A stretch of DNA of 64,000 nucleotides from Streptomyces xanthii (GTDB taxonomy: Bacteria; Actinomycetota; Actinomycetes; Streptomycetales; Streptomycetaceae), in the NCBI RefSeq assembly GCF_014621695.1, contig NZ_CP061281.1, forward strand, positions 434,001-498,000. Reading direction: 5' to 3'. The translations under genes were made by a program, and so were the position numbers. Positions 18,887 to 28,401 of this stretch are shown piece by piece (within the stretch, counting starts at the first letter, position 1; the number at the start of each line of letters is the position of its first letter). The notes beneath the pieces were generated by a model, which did not search any database, was not told where the DNA came from, and saw only the letters and a list, made by a program, of their open reading frames with translations.

Positions 18887-18908
18887 ATGCCCTGCGGGCC
18901 GGGAATTG

Positions 18909-20213
18909 CTATTCCTGGGCCTGCCTCGGGTCGATCGGGATCTCCAGTTCCGGGTTCTCGGCGCGTTCCTCGGCGGTCGACTGGCGCCACACGGTCCCAC
19001 AGCAGCGTGCGTACTGGTTCTGCCAGTCCGTCATGAACGCGTCGTAGCTGGTCCGGCCGGTCAGTTTCAGGTCCGACTCGTCGTTGTGCCAGACGCCGTT
19101 GCTCGTCCAGTTCGAGGAGCCGGCGAAGACGATTCTGGAATTGGCGTTACCCGCGTAACCGCCGCTGACCATCATGTACTTGTCGTGCGTGTAGTGCAGC
19201 GCGTTGCCGTTGGCGTCGATGCCGCGGGTGGTGTCGTGGACGTCGATGTTCGGCCGGTCCTTCAGGTAGGTCTGCACGCTGCTGTCCACCTGGCCGGCGG
19301 TGAAGAGTATGCGTATCTTCACTCCGCTCTGCGCCAGTCTCACCAGCTTCTTCGGCAGTTCCAGATAGTTCCGGTCGCCCGGCTTCCCGTGGGAGGTCCA
19401 CTGGAACATGGCGATGTTGATCGTGGCCGGCGCCTTGACGTTGTTCAGGAAGTCGACCCAGGTGTCGCTCTTGGACCGCGCCTTGGGCCACTGGTAGGAG
19501 GGCGGGGACAGTGTCCTGGCGGCCTGGCCGCCGGCGGAGCTGTAGTAGTCGGGCACCAGTGGGCCGGGGCCGCCCCGCGCCCCCTTGGCCATGGCGGTGA
19601 AGTAGCGGGCGTAGGAGTTGTACAGGTCGACGTTGCCCTTGACGGTGAAGGCGCTGTTCCACGCGGTCCTGGCCTGGGCGGACGTGGGGTTGGCGCTGCT
19701 GACGGTCACCGTCCTGTTCGCGTCGCTCCCGCCGCTGAGCATGTAGTACTTCGCGTGCAGGGCGGAGCCGGAGTAGTGGGTCAGGCAGCCGCCCGGACAC
19801 AGCGCGGCGAAGCTGGAGGCTCGCGGGTCGTTGCCCAGTTCGTCGACCATCGACTGCCAGATCGCGTTGTCGCTGTGATAGTCCATCAGCGCCTTGACGA
19901 TGACGCCACGCTGGTGTGCGGCGATCAGGGCGTCGGCGAATTCCGGGCCGGGCTGCGTGCTGCCTATCGAGTACATGGCGACGCGTATGGTCTGCCCGCA
20001 ACCGGCGCTGTTGATCGATTCGATGATCGGGCCCATGACGTTCATCTGGGCGTCGGGGTTCTCCGGGTCGTTGAAGCTCGGGCCCGGTCTCGAGGTGAAG
20101 GTGCGGGTTTCGCAACTGAGCGCAGGCTTGGCCTTCTTGACCGCCGCGTGGGCCGTGGTCGGTGACAGCGCGGTGACGGCCAGCGCGGTGAGGAACGTGA
20201 GTGTGCGCTTCAT
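18909..20213 (-). CDS. Secreted phospholipase D-like (HKD) protein
   Basis: A 434-residue protein with a Sec signal (MKRTLTFLTALAVTALSPTTAHA). Two PLD half-sites are visible: HAKYYMLSGGSD...VSSANPT and HDKYMMVSGG...FAGSSNWT. Both keep His and Lys and the S-x-N element, but the usual Asp four residues after Lys is Ser in both. The fold would hydrolyse a phosphodiester outside the cell; the true substrate (lipid or nucleic acid) is not evident. I start at ATG 20213 because it begins the signal peptide; the frame is open upstream to 20348 without support. Paired cysteines suggest an oxidised exoprotein. Confidence 0.85.
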   Translation of the reverse strand: MKRTLTFLTALAVTALSPTTAHAAVKKAKPALSCETRTFTSRPGPSFNDPENPDAQMNVMGPIIESINSAGCGQTIRVAMYSIGSTQPGPEFADALIAAHQRGVIVKALMDYHSDNAIWQSMVDELGNDPRASSFAALCPGGCLTHYSGSALHAKYYMLSGGSDANRTVTVSSANPTSAQARTAWNSAFTVKGNVDLYNSYARYFTAMAKGARGGPGPLVPDYYSSAGGQAARTLSPPSYQWPKARSKSDTWVDFLNNVKAPATINIAMFQWTSHGKPGDRNYLELPKKLVRLAQSGVKIRILFTAGQVDSSVQTYLKDRPNIDVHDTTRGIDANGNALHYTHDKYMMVSGGYAGNANSRIVFAGSSNWTSNGVWHNDESDLKLTGRTSYDAFMTDWQNQYARCCGTVWRQSTAEERAENPELEIPIDPRQAQE

Positions 20214-20413
20214 GGCGGGCCTTTCGCTGGGCTGTTGACGCTGACGAGTCTGAGCGTTGCCGTGCGGTTCGATCAACAGTGCGTCGATGCGGTGCCGTCC
20301 GTCGGCGTTTGCCCGAAGTCGTTCCAGATGTGACCCACTGCTCGGCACACAGGGGACTCACGAAGGCGGCCTGAAGTTGCGGCAGAGCGAGCACGGGCTC
20401 ACGTTCCGAGCGA

Positions 20414-20447
20414 GCGCGCCCCGCACCTTCACAGGTGCGGGGCGCGC
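20414..20447. other. 15-bp perfect hairpin in a divergent intergenic region
   Basis: GCGCGCCCCGCACCT (20414-20428) and AGGTGCGGGGCGCGC (20433-20447) pair perfectly around TCAC. It looks like a terminator, but no recognisable gene ends here: the PLD-like gene starts leftward at 20213 and thpR starts rightward at 20485. It could end a small RNA, attenuate thpR, or be a remnant. Confidence 0.75.
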
Positions 20448-20484
20448 AACACGGTCCGCGGGCGTATGAGGTAGGAAGGCATCC

Positions 20485-21081
20485 GTGACCGAAGCACCGC
20501 AGACCGCCGCCCAGCACGCGTTCATCGCCCTCGCGCCACCCGACGACGCGAAGAACGAGCTGGCCCGCGCCCTGGGGCCGGCCTACGCGGCCTGTCCCGA
20601 CCTGCGCTGGAACCGCATCGAGGACTGGCACATCACCCTGGCCTTTCTGGGCGAGTTGCCGGTGCGGGTCGTTCAGCGGCTTCGCGGGCCCCTCGCCGAC
20701 CTGGCGGCTGCGCGGCCCGCTCTCGAACTGTCGCTGGTCGGCGGCGGGCACTTCGACGAGCGGGTGCTGTGGAGCGGCATCGCGGGCGATCTCGGCCCGC
20801 TGCACGAGCTGGCCGAGGCGGTGCGGGCGCGGGTCCGGCACTGCGGAGTCTCCTTCGTGGAGCGTCCGCTGCGCCCCCACCTCACCCTGGCCCGCGCCCG
20901 GCGCTCCGACACCACGTCCGTCACGGCGGCGGCCGCCTCCCTCGACGGTTTCGCCGGACGCCCTTGGCGGACCGAACGCCTCCATCTGGTCGGGAGCACG
21001 GTGCGAGGCCACGCGGGCCCGCGGCGTTATCAGGACATCGACGCCTGGCCTCTCGTCGTCGGTCAGGCGTTCCTGGCCTGA
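20485..21081 (+). CDS. thpR: RNA 2',3'-cyclic phosphodiesterase
   Basis: A 198-residue 2H-phosphoesterase with both catalytic HxT motifs, HITLAFLGE near residue 53 and HLTLARARR near 133. It hydrolyses 2',3'-cyclic phosphate RNA ends to 2'-phosphate and has RNA ligase-like history in older annotation. It starts at GTG 20485 with GGAAGG just upstream. It stands alone, divergent from the PLD-like gene, with a strong hairpin 38 bases before the start that could affect its expression. Confidence 0.93.
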   Translation: MTEAPQTAAQHAFIALAPPDDAKNELARALGPAYAACPDLRWNRIEDWHITLAFLGELPVRVVQRLRGPLADLAAARPALELSLVGGGHFDERVLWSGIAGDLGPLHELAEAVRARVRHCGVSFVERPLRPHLTLARARRSDTTSVTAAAASLDGFAGRPWRTERLHLVGSTVRGHAGPRRYQDIDAWPLVVGQAFLA

Positions 21082-21150
21082 GGCCTGATCGGCCGGACAC
21101 GACCTGAACCGGGCAGACCGCCGCCCGGGTGTCGCCCGCCGACAGCGCGG

Positions 21151-22023
21151 TCACTGCAGTCCGAGGCGCCCCGCGATCTCCTCGGTGTGCCGCAGGCGTT
21201 CGGGGGCGGCGTCGCCGAGTGCCGTGACCACTCCGGCGACGACGGTCTCGACCACGGCGAGGGTCGGTACGAGGCTGTCGTACGGGGACGGTGTCGTGAC
21301 CAGACTGGGCAGTACGACCTCGGCGTGCGCGGAGACCGGGGAGAGCCAGCGGTCGGTGAACAGGATGACCTTCGCACCCTGTTCGAGGGCGATTTCGGCC
21401 ATGGTGACCTTGTCCTGCTCGTAGCGGCGGTAGTCGAACACGACCAGGACGTCCCGGCGGGTGAGAGCGCCGAGTGTCGCGGTCCGTTCGACGTCGCCCT
21501 CGGGCAGGAGCCGGATGTCGCCGCGCAACTGCATGAGGTGCAGTCCGAGGTACTGGGCGAGGAGATGGGTGAAGCGGCCGCCGGCCAGGGTGATGCGGCG
21601 TTTGCCGTCGGCCAGGAGTGAGACGGCCTGTTCCAGGTCGTGCGGCGGGAGTTCGGTGAGAGTCTGCGCGACGGCGGAGCTGAACAGGGTGCTGCCCTGT
21701 GCGAGCAGGGACGCCTCGCCGCCCGGCGCCGCGTCGGCGCGCGTGTGGTCGGCGGACTCGCACAGGGACAGTGGCGAGGCGTTGCGTTCGTCGAGTTCCT
21801 CGCGCAGGGCGGTCTGGAAGTCGGGGAAGCCTCGGTAGCCGAGACGGTTGGCGAAGCGGATGACGGTGGGGGCGCTGACGCCCGCCCGGTCGGCGAGGAC
21901 GGCGACGGTCTCGAAGCCGGCCGACGGATAGTTGACCAGGAGGACCCGGGCGACCTTGCGCTCGGCCGGGCTGAGGTCGCCCAGCTTGTGCCGGATCACG
22001 TCGGCGAGTGCGCCAGGGGCCAT
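21151..22023 (-). CDS. MurR/RpiR-family transcriptional regulator
   Basis: A 290-residue regulator: N-terminal HTH_6 domain (residues 1-80, LSPAERKVARVLLVNYPSAG; VSAPTVIRFANRLGYRGFPD) and a C-terminal SIS sugar-phosphate-isomerase-like domain (about 125-260, RRITLAGGRFTHLLAQYLGL, VLVVFDYRRYEQDKVTMAEI). The family usually senses a sugar phosphate or related ligand. It lies downstream of the peptidase/ABC importer operon on the same strand but after a strong hairpin, so it has its own promoter in 22024-22129. It is the likely regulator of that operon. GAGAGGA precedes the ATG. Confidence 0.93.
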   Translation of the reverse strand: MAPGALADVIRHKLGDLSPAERKVARVLLVNYPSAGFETVAVLADRAGVSAPTVIRFANRLGYRGFPDFQTALREELDERNASPLSLCESADHTRADAAPGGEASLLAQGSTLFSSAVAQTLTELPPHDLEQAVSLLADGKRRITLAGGRFTHLLAQYLGLHLMQLRGDIRLLPEGDVERTATLGALTRRDVLVVFDYRRYEQDKVTMAEIALEQGAKVILFTDRWLSPVSAHAEVVLPSLVTTPSPYDSLVPTLAVVETVVAGVVTALGDAAPERLRHTEEIAGRLGLQ

Positions 22024-22129
22024 CGCGGGTTCCTCTCTCGGTCGTCGGCGGGCGGGCGGCCCACGTGCCGAGCCTAATGCCGATCACCGCCGCCGCGGTC
22101 CCGGCCGCCGCGTCCGGGGACGCCGGGGT

Positions 22130-22171
22130 GCTCCCGCACCGGGCGACGGCGCGGTGAACCGGTGCGGGAGC
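22130..22171 (-). terminator. Terminator of the ABC/peptidase operon
   Basis: GCTCCCGCACCGG (22130-22142) and CCGGTGCGGGAGC (22159-22171) form a perfect 13-bp stem, placed just after the leftward peptidase gene and before the RpiR gene. Confidence 0.8.
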
Positions 22172-22184
22172 GCAGGGGGCCGGG

Positions 22185-23399
22185 TCAGAGCACGCGGCCG
22201 TCACCCAGGGCGGCGACGAGGGAGGCGAGCAGGGCGACCCTGGCCGGGACCGAGCTGACGTCGAGCCATTCCTCCGGGGTGTGGTCGGCGCCGCCGACCG
22301 GTCCCAGACCGTCGAGTGTCGGGACCCCGGTGCCGGCGAGGGTGTTGGCGTCCCCGACACCGCCCGTCGCCGTGGCACCGAAGGTCAGGCCCAGGCGTCC
22401 GCCGATGTCCTGGGCCGTGTCGAGCATCCGGCGGGAGGCGGGCATGTCCTCCATCGGCGGGCAGGACATGAGTTCCTCGACGCCGACGTGGGTGCCGGGG
22501 ACGACGGGCCGCGCGGCGGCCCGCCTCAAGGCGCCGGTGGCGGCGCGCATGCCGCTCTCGGTGGCCGAACGGATCTCTACGAGGAGTTCCGCCTCGGGAC
22601 ACACGATGTTGAAGCGGCTGCCCGCGCGCACGACGCCCACGTTGAGGGTGACGCCCTCCCACACGCCGTTCAGCGCCTGGATCGCGATGACGAGATGGGC
22701 GGCGGCCAGGGCCGCGTTCGCTCCGCGTTCGGGTTCGATGCCCGCGTGTGCGGCGCGTCCGGTGACGGTGAGCCGGAAGTCGGCGACCCCCTTGCGCGCG
22801 ATGACCAGATCGCCGTTCTCCCGGGCGCATTCGAGGGCCAGGGCGAAGTGGACCCCTTCGGCCGCCCGCCGGATGAACGGTCTGCTGGCGGGTGAGCCGA
22901 TCTCCTCGTCGGGTGTGGCGAGGAAGACGAGTTCGTCGTAGTCCTCGATGCCTGCCCGGGCGAGGATCTCAAGAGCTGCGAGGCCCGCGACCAGACCTCC
23001 CTTGTCGTCGCTGACTCCTGGCCCGTGAGCGAGGGATCCGTCGAGGGAGAAGGGGCGTTCGGCGGCGGCTCCGTCGTCGAAGACGGTGTCCATGTGCGCG
23101 GCGAGCAGGAGTCGGCGTCCTCCGTCCGCGACCGGGAGGCGGCCTTCCTTGCGGCCGATGAGCAGATCGCCGGTGCGGTGTCCTCGGTGCGGTGGCAGCG
23201 CGACACGTTCCACGGCGAAGTCCAGTCGCTCGAGGTGGGCGCGGACCAGGTCCGCCACCCGGTTGACGCCGTCGGCACTGTACGAGCCGGAGTCGATCGC
23301 GACGAGTTCGGCCAGGTCCTCGAGGTAACGGGCCTGGTGCGCGCGGGACAGCGACAGCAGCACCTCGTCGAGGGGCTGCTGCCGGGGCGGGGCGCTCAC
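22185..23399 (-). CDS. M20 family metallopeptidase (carboxypeptidase G2/ArgE-DapE type)
   Basis: A 404-residue enzyme with M20 zinc-site motifs: [37 protein letters not shown] with the catalytic Glu, and a C-terminal [10 protein letters not shown] metal His. The lid domain carries [16 protein letters not shown]. This layout is closest to glutamate carboxypeptidase-like members that release an acidic amino acid from an amide. It starts at GTG 23399, overlapping the stop of the ABC ATPase by four bases (GTGA), so its product is translated with the importer and probably processes the imported compound in the cytoplasm. Confidence 0.9.
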   Translation of the reverse strand: MSAPPRQQPLDEVLLSLSRAHQARYLEDLAELVAIDSGSYSADGVNRVADLVRAHLERLDFAVERVALPPHRGHRTGDLLIGRKEGRLPVADGGRRLLLAAHMDTVFDDGAAAERPFSLDGSLAHGPGVSDDKGGLVAGLAALEILARAGIEDYDELVFLATPDEEIGSPASRPFIRRAAEGVHFALALECARENGDLVIARKGVADFRLTVTGRAAHAGIEPERGANAALAAAHLVIAIQALNGVWEGVTLNVGVVRAGSRFNIVCPEAELLVEIRSATESGMRAATGALRRAAARPVVPGTHVGVEELMSCPPMEDMPASRRMLDTAQDIGGRLGLTFGATATGGVGDANTLAGTGVPTLDGLGPVGGADHTPEEWLDVSSVPARVALLASLVAALGDGRVL

Positions 23400-24160
23400 A
23401 GGACCTTCGACAGGAAGGCGCGGGTGCGCTCCTGTTCCGGTTCGGCCAGCACCTGCCGGGGGTCACCGGATTCGACGACGACGCCTTCGTCCATGAAGAC
23501 GGCCAGGTCGCCGACTTCGCGGGCGAAGCCGATCTCGTGCGTGACGACGACCATGGTCATGCCGTCCTCCGCGAGCCTGCGCATGACGTCGAGGACGTCG
23601 CCGACGAGTTCAGGGTCGAGCGCCGATGTCGGTTCGTCGAACAGCATCAGTTTCGGTTTCATGGCGAGGGCGCGGGCGATGGCGACGCGCTGCTGCTGGC
23701 CGCCCGAGAGCTCGGCCGGGTAGTGGCCCTCCCGGTCGGCGAGCCCGACCTGGTCGAGGAGAGCCCTCGCCTCGTCGCGAGCCTGGCCCCTGGTGACGCC
23801 GGCGACCCTGACGGGGGCCTCCATGACGTTCTCCAGAGCGGTCATGTGCGGGAAGAGGTTGAACCGCTGGAAGACCATGCCGATGTCCCGCCTCCGGGCG
23901 GCGACCTCGCGCTCCCGCAGTTCGTGGAGTCGGGCACCCTGCGGCCGGTGGCCGACCGGGTCGCCGTCGACGGAGAGCCGGCCACCGTCGATCCTCTCCA
24001 GATGGTTGATGCATCGCAGGAACGTGGACTTGCCGGACCCGGAGGGCCCCAACAGGCAGCACACCTGGCCGCGTTCGACCGTCAGGTCGATGCCCCGGAG
24101 AACCTGGAGAGTCCCGAAGTGTTTGCGCACGCCTTCGGCGTGCACCATGGGCGCGGTCAC
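23396..24160 (-). CDS. Polar amino-acid ABC importer, ATP-binding subunit
   Basis: A 254-residue GlnQ/HisP-like ATPase: Walker [11 protein letters not shown]-loop [19 protein letters not shown], signature LSGGQQQR, Walker [13 protein letters not shown], switch His in [10 protein letters not shown]. It powers uptake of an amino-acid-like solute with the permease at 24157-25122. The start is GTG 24160 (AAGGAGG upstream), overlapping the permease stop by four bases. The name given is by family; the solute is unknown. Confidence 0.95.
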   Translation of the reverse strand: MTAPMVHAEGVRKHFGTLQVLRGIDLTVERGQVCCLLGPSGSGKSTFLRCINHLERIDGGRLSVDGDPVGHRPQGARLHELREREVAARRRDIGMVFQRFNLFPHMTALENVMEAPVRVAGVTRGQARDEARALLDQVGLADREGHYPAELSGGQQQRVAIARALAMKPKLMLFDEPTSALDPELVGDVLDVMRRLAEDGMTMVVVTHEIGFAREVGDLAVFMDEGVVVESGDPRQVLAEPEQERTRAFLSKVL

Positions 24161-25122
24161 AGGCCCGCCTCCTTCTGTGTACGGCCGCGCAGAGCGGTGA
24201 GGGGTCCGGCGCACAGGCGCCGCAGGGGCGATACCTCGGCGCCTCGGGCCGTGCCGCGTCCGTAGCGGCGTTCGAGCCACGCCTGCGGGACGCTCAGGAC
24301 GCTGACCAGGGCCAGGTACCAGAGCGACGCCACGACGAGCATCGGGATGACCTGGTAGTTCTGCCCGTACACGTCCTGGATGTTGGACATCAGGTCGTGC
24401 GCCGCGATCACCGACACGAGAGCGGTCATCTTGAGCATGTTGATCGTCTCGTTGCCCAGCGGCGGAATGATCACGCGCATCGCCTGGGGCAGCACGATCC
24501 GCCGCATGGTGAGTGCGGGGCGCATGCCGAGCGAGTGGGCGGCCTCGGTCTGCCCCGGGTCGACGGACCGGATCCCGGCCCGGACGATCTCGGAGGCGTA
24601 CGCGGCCTCGTTCAGGCCGAGCGCGAGCAGGGCCGCGACGGAAGGGGTGAGCAGGGTGTTGGTGTCGGCCTGGAAGAAGGTGACGCCGGTGAACGGGATG
24701 CCGATCATCACGTGCTGGTAGAGGGCTCCGGCATAGCCCCAGAAGATGATCTGCACGAGCAGCGGTGTGCCGCGGAAGACCCAGACGAACAGCGACGAGA
24801 GGCCGTACAGGACCGGGTTGTCGGAGAGCCGCATGACGGCCACGAGTGTGCCGAGGACGAGGCCGAGGGTCATCGCGGCAGCGGTCAGCCACAGCGTGGT
24901 GGCCAGACCGTCGAAGATGAGGCCGGCGAACAGGTATCGGCCGACGACGTCCCAGTGCAGGTTCCCGTTCTTCGCGAGCGAGCCGATGAGGCCGGCCAGC
25001 GCGGCGACGGCGGCCACCGCGGAGAGCGCACGCCCCCAGTGGCGGACGGGAACGATCTCGAAGGTGTCGGGTGCGGGGGTCTTCCTGGTGTGGGGTGTGC
25101 CCGCGTGGGTGGTGGTGGTCAT
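24157..25122 (-). CDS. Polar amino-acid ABC importer, permease subunit
   Basis: A 321-residue HisM/GlnP-like permease with about five to six membrane helices after a 30-residue cytoplasmic head. The conserved domain begins with [20 protein letters not shown]. The coupling (EAA) loop [23 protein letters not shown] touches the ATPase. Only one permease gene is present, so the pore is probably a homodimer. It starts 2 bases after the stop of the binding-protein gene. Confidence 0.94.
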   Translation of the reverse strand: MTTTTHAGTPHTRKTPAPDTFEIVPVRHWGRALSAVAAVAALAGLIGSLAKNGNLHWDVVGRYLFAGLIFDGLATTLWLTAAAMTLGLVLGTLVAVMRLSDNPVLYGLSSLFVWVFRGTPLLVQIIFWGYAGALYQHVMIGIPFTGVTFFQADTNTLLTPSVAALLALGLNEAAYASEIVRAGIRSVDPGQTEAAHSLGMRPALTMRRIVLPQAMRVIIPPLGNETINMLKMTALVSVIAAHDLMSNIQDVYGQNYQVIPMLVVASLWYLALVSVLSVPQAWLERRYGRGTARGAEVSPLRRLCAGPLTALRGRTQKEAGL

Positions 25123-25124
25123 CT

Positions 25125-26072
25125 CTAGTCCACCGCCGCGTTCTTGGTGGCTTCCTTCACGGCGATGGAGGCGACGCCGTACTTGTCGCAGATCCTGCTG
25201 AGGGTGCCGTCGTCAATGAGGGCCTGGAGCGCGCGCTGGATCACGTCCGTCAATTGCGGGAGCCGTCTGCTGACGGCGATACCGTTGGGCGAGGCGTGGT
25301 AGCCGGCCGGCGCATCAGGGTCCTCGGCCAGATCGAAGGCCTTGCCGCCGTCGGCGGTCTTCGCCGCCCAGCCGGCAGCGGGTTTGGTGACGACCTCGGC
25401 GATCACCTTGCCGGAGCGCAGGGCGAGTTGGGCGTCGGAGTCCTTGGGGAAGGTCTGGATGTCGGCTGCCCTCAGTCCGGCGGACCGGCACCTGGCCTGG
25501 TGGGCCTCGAGCAGCTTGTGCTGGTTGGTCGCGGCCTGGACACCGACCTTCCGGCCGCAGAGGTCGTCCAACGTGCTGATCTTCGCCGGGTTGCCCTCGG
25601 CGACGAGGATGCCCGATCCGGAGCGCGAGTAGTCGACGAAGTCGACGACCTTCTGCCGCTCCTTGTTGTCGGTCAGCGCGGACATAGCCACGTCGAACTT
25701 GCCGGCCTGTAGGGCGGGCACGATGCCGTCGAACTTGGTCGGGGTGAAGGCGAACCTGACGCCGAGCTTGGCTCCCAGGGCTTGGCCGAGGTCGTAGTCC
25801 AGGCCGGTCAGTTCGCTCTTTCCCTCGCTGACGAACATGGCGAACGGGGCGTACGGGACGTCCGTGGCCACGCGTACGGTGCCCGCCTTCTTGATCTGCT
25901 GGGGGAGCGCTTCGTGCAGGGCCGGGTCCCGCGCGACCGTGACCCCGGCGACCTTGTCCCCGGTGTCGGGCTCGCCACCGCCCGTGTCGCTCGCTCCACA
26001 GCCGGAGACCACCGCCAGAGCCGTGCAGACCAGCACGGCAGTCGCCCCACCGCGGGGCGCAGAGATGTACAT
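25125..26072 (-). CDS. Polar amino-acid ABC importer, solute-binding lipoprotein
   Basis: A 315-residue family 3 binding protein with a lipoprotein signal: hydrophobic stretch and lipobox VVSGC, with the Cys near residue 25. The binding fold starts at [17 protein letters not shown] and includes [18 protein letters not shown] and [20 protein letters not shown]. The ATG at 26072 gives a proper signal; an upstream open frame to 26225 includes promoter DNA. It is the first gene of the importer-peptidase operon. Confidence 0.94.
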   Translation of the reverse strand: MYISAPRGGATAVLVCTALAVVSGCGASDTGGGEPDTGDKVAGVTVARDPALHEALPQQIKKAGTVRVATDVPYAPFAMFVSEGKSELTGLDYDLGQALGAKLGVRFAFTPTKFDGIVPALQAGKFDVAMSALTDNKERQKVVDFVDYSRSGSGILVAEGNPAKISTLDDLCGRKVGVQAATNQHKLLEAHQARCRSAGLRAADIQTFPKDSDAQLALRSGKVIAEVVTKPAAGWAAKTADGGKAFDLAEDPDAPAGYHASPNGIAVSRRLPQLTDVIQRALQALIDDGTLSRICDKYGVASIAVKEATKNAAVD

Positions 26073-26162
26073 CAACGTCGTTCCCTCTCGGACGTCCGAA
26101 GCGAGCGGAATCCGCTCCACCGACGTTCCAGAAGTTACACACCAACACTTCAGATGGCTAGA

Positions 26163-26178
26163 TGTAATAGCCGTTACA
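26163..26178. promoter_or_regulatory. Inverted repeat upstream of the ABC importer operon
   Basis: TGTAA (26163-26167) and TTACA (26174-26178) form a 5-bp inverted repeat with a 6-base spacer, in an AT-rich patch about 90 bases before the binding-protein start. A third half-site, GTTACA, lies near 26134-26139. This is a candidate operator, perhaps for the RpiR protein. Confidence 0.45.
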
Positions 26179-26221
26179 AACCAAACAGGGGTGTGCCCTG
26201 GCCGGCTCCGGGCGAACCGCC

Positions 26222-27034
26222 TCACATCGGCATCATCGAGCTCTGCAGACCGGGCAACAGCCAGTCCTGGAAGGGGGCGAGCACGGCCAGCACCAGGAAC
26301 GCGACGCCTGAGACACGGGCGAGCTGCGGCCCCCGGGACCAGAGCTTCTCCAGGAAGATCAGGGCCGCGACGGCCGCCATCGCCGCGATGTTCATGACGC
26401 CGAGCGGGATCAGGACGACCATCAGGGCCCAGCAGCAGCCGAGGCAGTACGCGCCGTGGTGCAGCCCCACCCGCAGGTCACGCAGGCGCGGCCGGTACGA
26501 GGCGTACCGCATCAGTTGGGTCATCGGGCTGCGGCAGTGGCGCAGGCAGATGTTCTTGAGCGGGCCCCACTGGTACAGCCCGGCGAGCGCGAAGGCGGCG
26601 GCCCCGATCCACCGCGCGGCGTCCGGGTCCCGGTCGACCAGGTCGCCGGTGAGCGCGAGGCCTCCGTAGGCGAGGAGGCCGAACGCCGTCCAGACCAGCA
26701 GGTAGCCGCAGAGGAACTCGGTGGTGCGCAGCGCCCGTACGGCGCCCCCGGACTGGCGGCCGATGCCCTTGGCCCAGGTCAGTGCGACCGGAGCGACGGA
26801 GGGCAGCATCATCGCGGCCATCATGGCCAGCCACAGCAGCAGGAACAGCGGCAGCGCCATCCCCATCGTGCCGGGCTCGATCCCCATGTCCGTGGCCTGG
26901 CCCACCGTGAGCACCCAGGCCAGAGCGGCGATGAGGACGATCAGTGTCCAGGCCACGGCGAGGTCCCGGACCGGCAGCAGCACTCCGGACCGCAACGGAT
27001 CGTCCTTCGTGTCCAGTCGCTGAAAGGCATGCAT
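26222..27034 (-). CDS. DUF2182 integral membrane protein
   Basis: A 270-residue protein with seven to eight predicted membrane helices. The DUF2182 hallmark LLLWLAMMAAMMLPSVAPV is near residue 80, and GLHHGAYCLGCCWALM with CLRHCRSPM carries Cys/His residues that suggest metal binding. Members are annotated as predicted metal-binding integral membrane proteins of unknown role. GAGGAG before ATG 27034 sets the start. It is divergent from the DUF1326 gene, a partner often found beside it. Confidence 0.85.
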   Translation of the reverse strand: MHAFQRLDTKDDPLRSGVLLPVRDLAVAWTLIVLIAALAWVLTVGQATDMGIEPGTMGMALPLFLLLWLAMMAAMMLPSVAPVALTWAKGIGRQSGGAVRALRTTEFLCGYLLVWTAFGLLAYGGLALTGDLVDRDPDAARWIGAAAFALAGLYQWGPLKNICLRHCRSPMTQLMRYASYRPRLRDLRVGLHHGAYCLGCCWALMVVLIPLGVMNIAAMAAVAALIFLEKLWSRGPQLARVSGVAFLVLAVLAPFQDWLLPGLQSSMMPM

Positions 27035-27253
27035 GACGCACTCCTCTCGGACCCTTCCAGCACAGCACGGATTCCGGGGAAGGCAAGCCGCCGCGAGCAC
27101 TGGAAGCCCCGGCCGCGGAGGCGCACGATGGAGGGGAGGAAAGGAATCGAATCGACCCGTTCCGGCCGCCGGGGGCCGGACGAACACGGATCATGACCGG
27201 GTCCGACGCTCCGCTCCCACGCCCCGCGGCCACGGCTGTATGAGGTGAGAGCG

Positions 27254-27907
27254 ATGACCCCGGCGACAGAGACGGTGCCGGCGTGGCGCCTGGCGGGCGA
27301 CTGGTTCGACGTGTGCAAGTGCAGCATTCCGTGCCCGTGCTCGTTCGCCCAGCCGCCGACCAGCGGCGACTGCGAAGGCATCCTGGTGTGGCACATCCGC
27401 GAGGGTGCCTACGGTGACGTCCGGCTGGACGGCCTGAACATGGTGATGCTCGGTTCCTTCGTCGGCAATGTGTGGGCGGAGCACTCGGACTCGTACGCCG
27501 CGTTCATCTTCGACGAGCGGGCCGACGACGGGCAGCGGCAGGCCCTGCAGATGATCTTCAGTGGGCAGGCGGGCAGCTGGCCCGAGCAGCTGGTGACCAT
27601 GGGCGCGTTCGAGGTGCGGGGCATGGACTTCGCGCAGATCGACGTGGAGATCGACGAGGATCTCGGCACCTGGCGGGCCGCCGTCCCCGGGAAACTCGAA
27701 GCCCGCGCCGAGGCGCTCACGGGGCCGACCACTCCGGAAGGCGCCCGCGTGCAGTCGACGAACCTCCCCGGCTGCGAGACCGGCCCCGGCCAGCTCGCCA
27801 CCTGGGGCCGCGCCGTGACCGACCGGGCCGACGCGTTCGGCTTCTCCTGGGACCGTTCCGGCAAGTCCAGCAAGACGATCACCTTCGACTGGTCGGGCCC
27901 CACCTGA
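27254..27907 (+). CDS. DUF1326 protein with Cys-rich N-terminus
   Basis: A 217-residue soluble protein matching DUF1326. Near the N-terminus is the hallmark FDVCKCSIPCPCSFAQPP, a CxCxxxCxC cluster likely to hold a metal. SFVGNVWAEHSDSYAAFIFD and the following mixed alpha/beta body also fit. Its function is unknown; the genomic partner DUF2182 lies divergently 219 bases away, so the two probably work together. ATG 27254 is chosen over GTG 27245 because the GAGGTGAG stretch serves as the ribosome site. Confidence 0.85.
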   Translation: MTPATETVPAWRLAGDWFDVCKCSIPCPCSFAQPPTSGDCEGILVWHIREGAYGDVRLDGLNMVMLGSFVGNVWAEHSDSYAAFIFDERADDGQRQALQMIFSGQAGSWPEQLVTMGAFEVRGMDFAQIDVEIDEDLGTWRAAVPGKLEARAEALTGPTTPEGARVQSTNLPGCETGPGQLATWGRAVTDRADAFGFSWDRSGKSSKTITFDWSGPT

Positions 27908-27962
27908 GCGCACTGGCGTAGCGTGACCCCGAAGACTTCCCGCGCAGACTGCCGAGGCCACG

Positions 27963-28370
27963 ATGAGCGAACCGACCAAGCCCCAGGTCACCGTTCCGGA
28001 GGGCGACGCCCCCACCGAGCTGACCATGCGGGACCTGGTCGTCGGGGACGGCCCCGAGGTGAAGCCGGGCATGGTGGTCCGCGTCCACTACGTCGGGGTC
28101 ACCTTCGCCACGGGCAAGGAGTTCGACGCCTCCTGGGACCGGGGCGAGCCCTTCAAGTTCGCCCTGGGCAGTGGCCGGGTCATCAAGGGCTGGGACCGCG
28201 GCGTGAAGGGCATGAGGCTCGGCGGCCGCCGCGAGATCATCGTCCCCCCACGCCTCGGCTACGGCAAGCAGTCCCCCTCTCCCCTGATCCCGCCGGGCTC
28301 GACCCTGGTGTTCGTGGTGGACCTGGTCGATGTGTACTCGGGAACGGCGGGGTGGAGCAGAACGACGTGA
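27963..28370 (+). CDS. FKBP-type peptidyl-prolyl cis-trans isomerase
   Basis: A 135-residue single-domain FKBP without signal peptide, thus cytoplasmic. Family motifs: VVRVHYVGVTFATGKEFDAS, PFKFALGSGRVIKGWDRGVK, IVPPRLGYGKQ, IPPGSTLVFVVDLV. It catalyses proline isomerisation in protein folding and is the kind of protein that binds FK506-like macrolides. The C-terminus is slightly extended compared with most short FKBPs. Confidence 0.96.
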   Translation: MSEPTKPQVTVPEGDAPTELTMRDLVVGDGPEVKPGMVVRVHYVGVTFATGKEFDASWDRGEPFKFALGSGRVIKGWDRGVKGMRLGGRREIIVPPRLGYGKQSPSPLIPPGSTLVFVVDLVDVYSGTAGWSRTT

Positions 28371-28401
28371 CACCGGTGGCCGCACCGGGCCGCGCCCCGC
28401 C

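Noticed and set aside
20257..20469. 70-codon plus-strand frame before thpR
   Set aside because: No ribosome site and no family. It runs through the 15-bp hairpin, so the hairpin is better explained as RNA or DNA structure.
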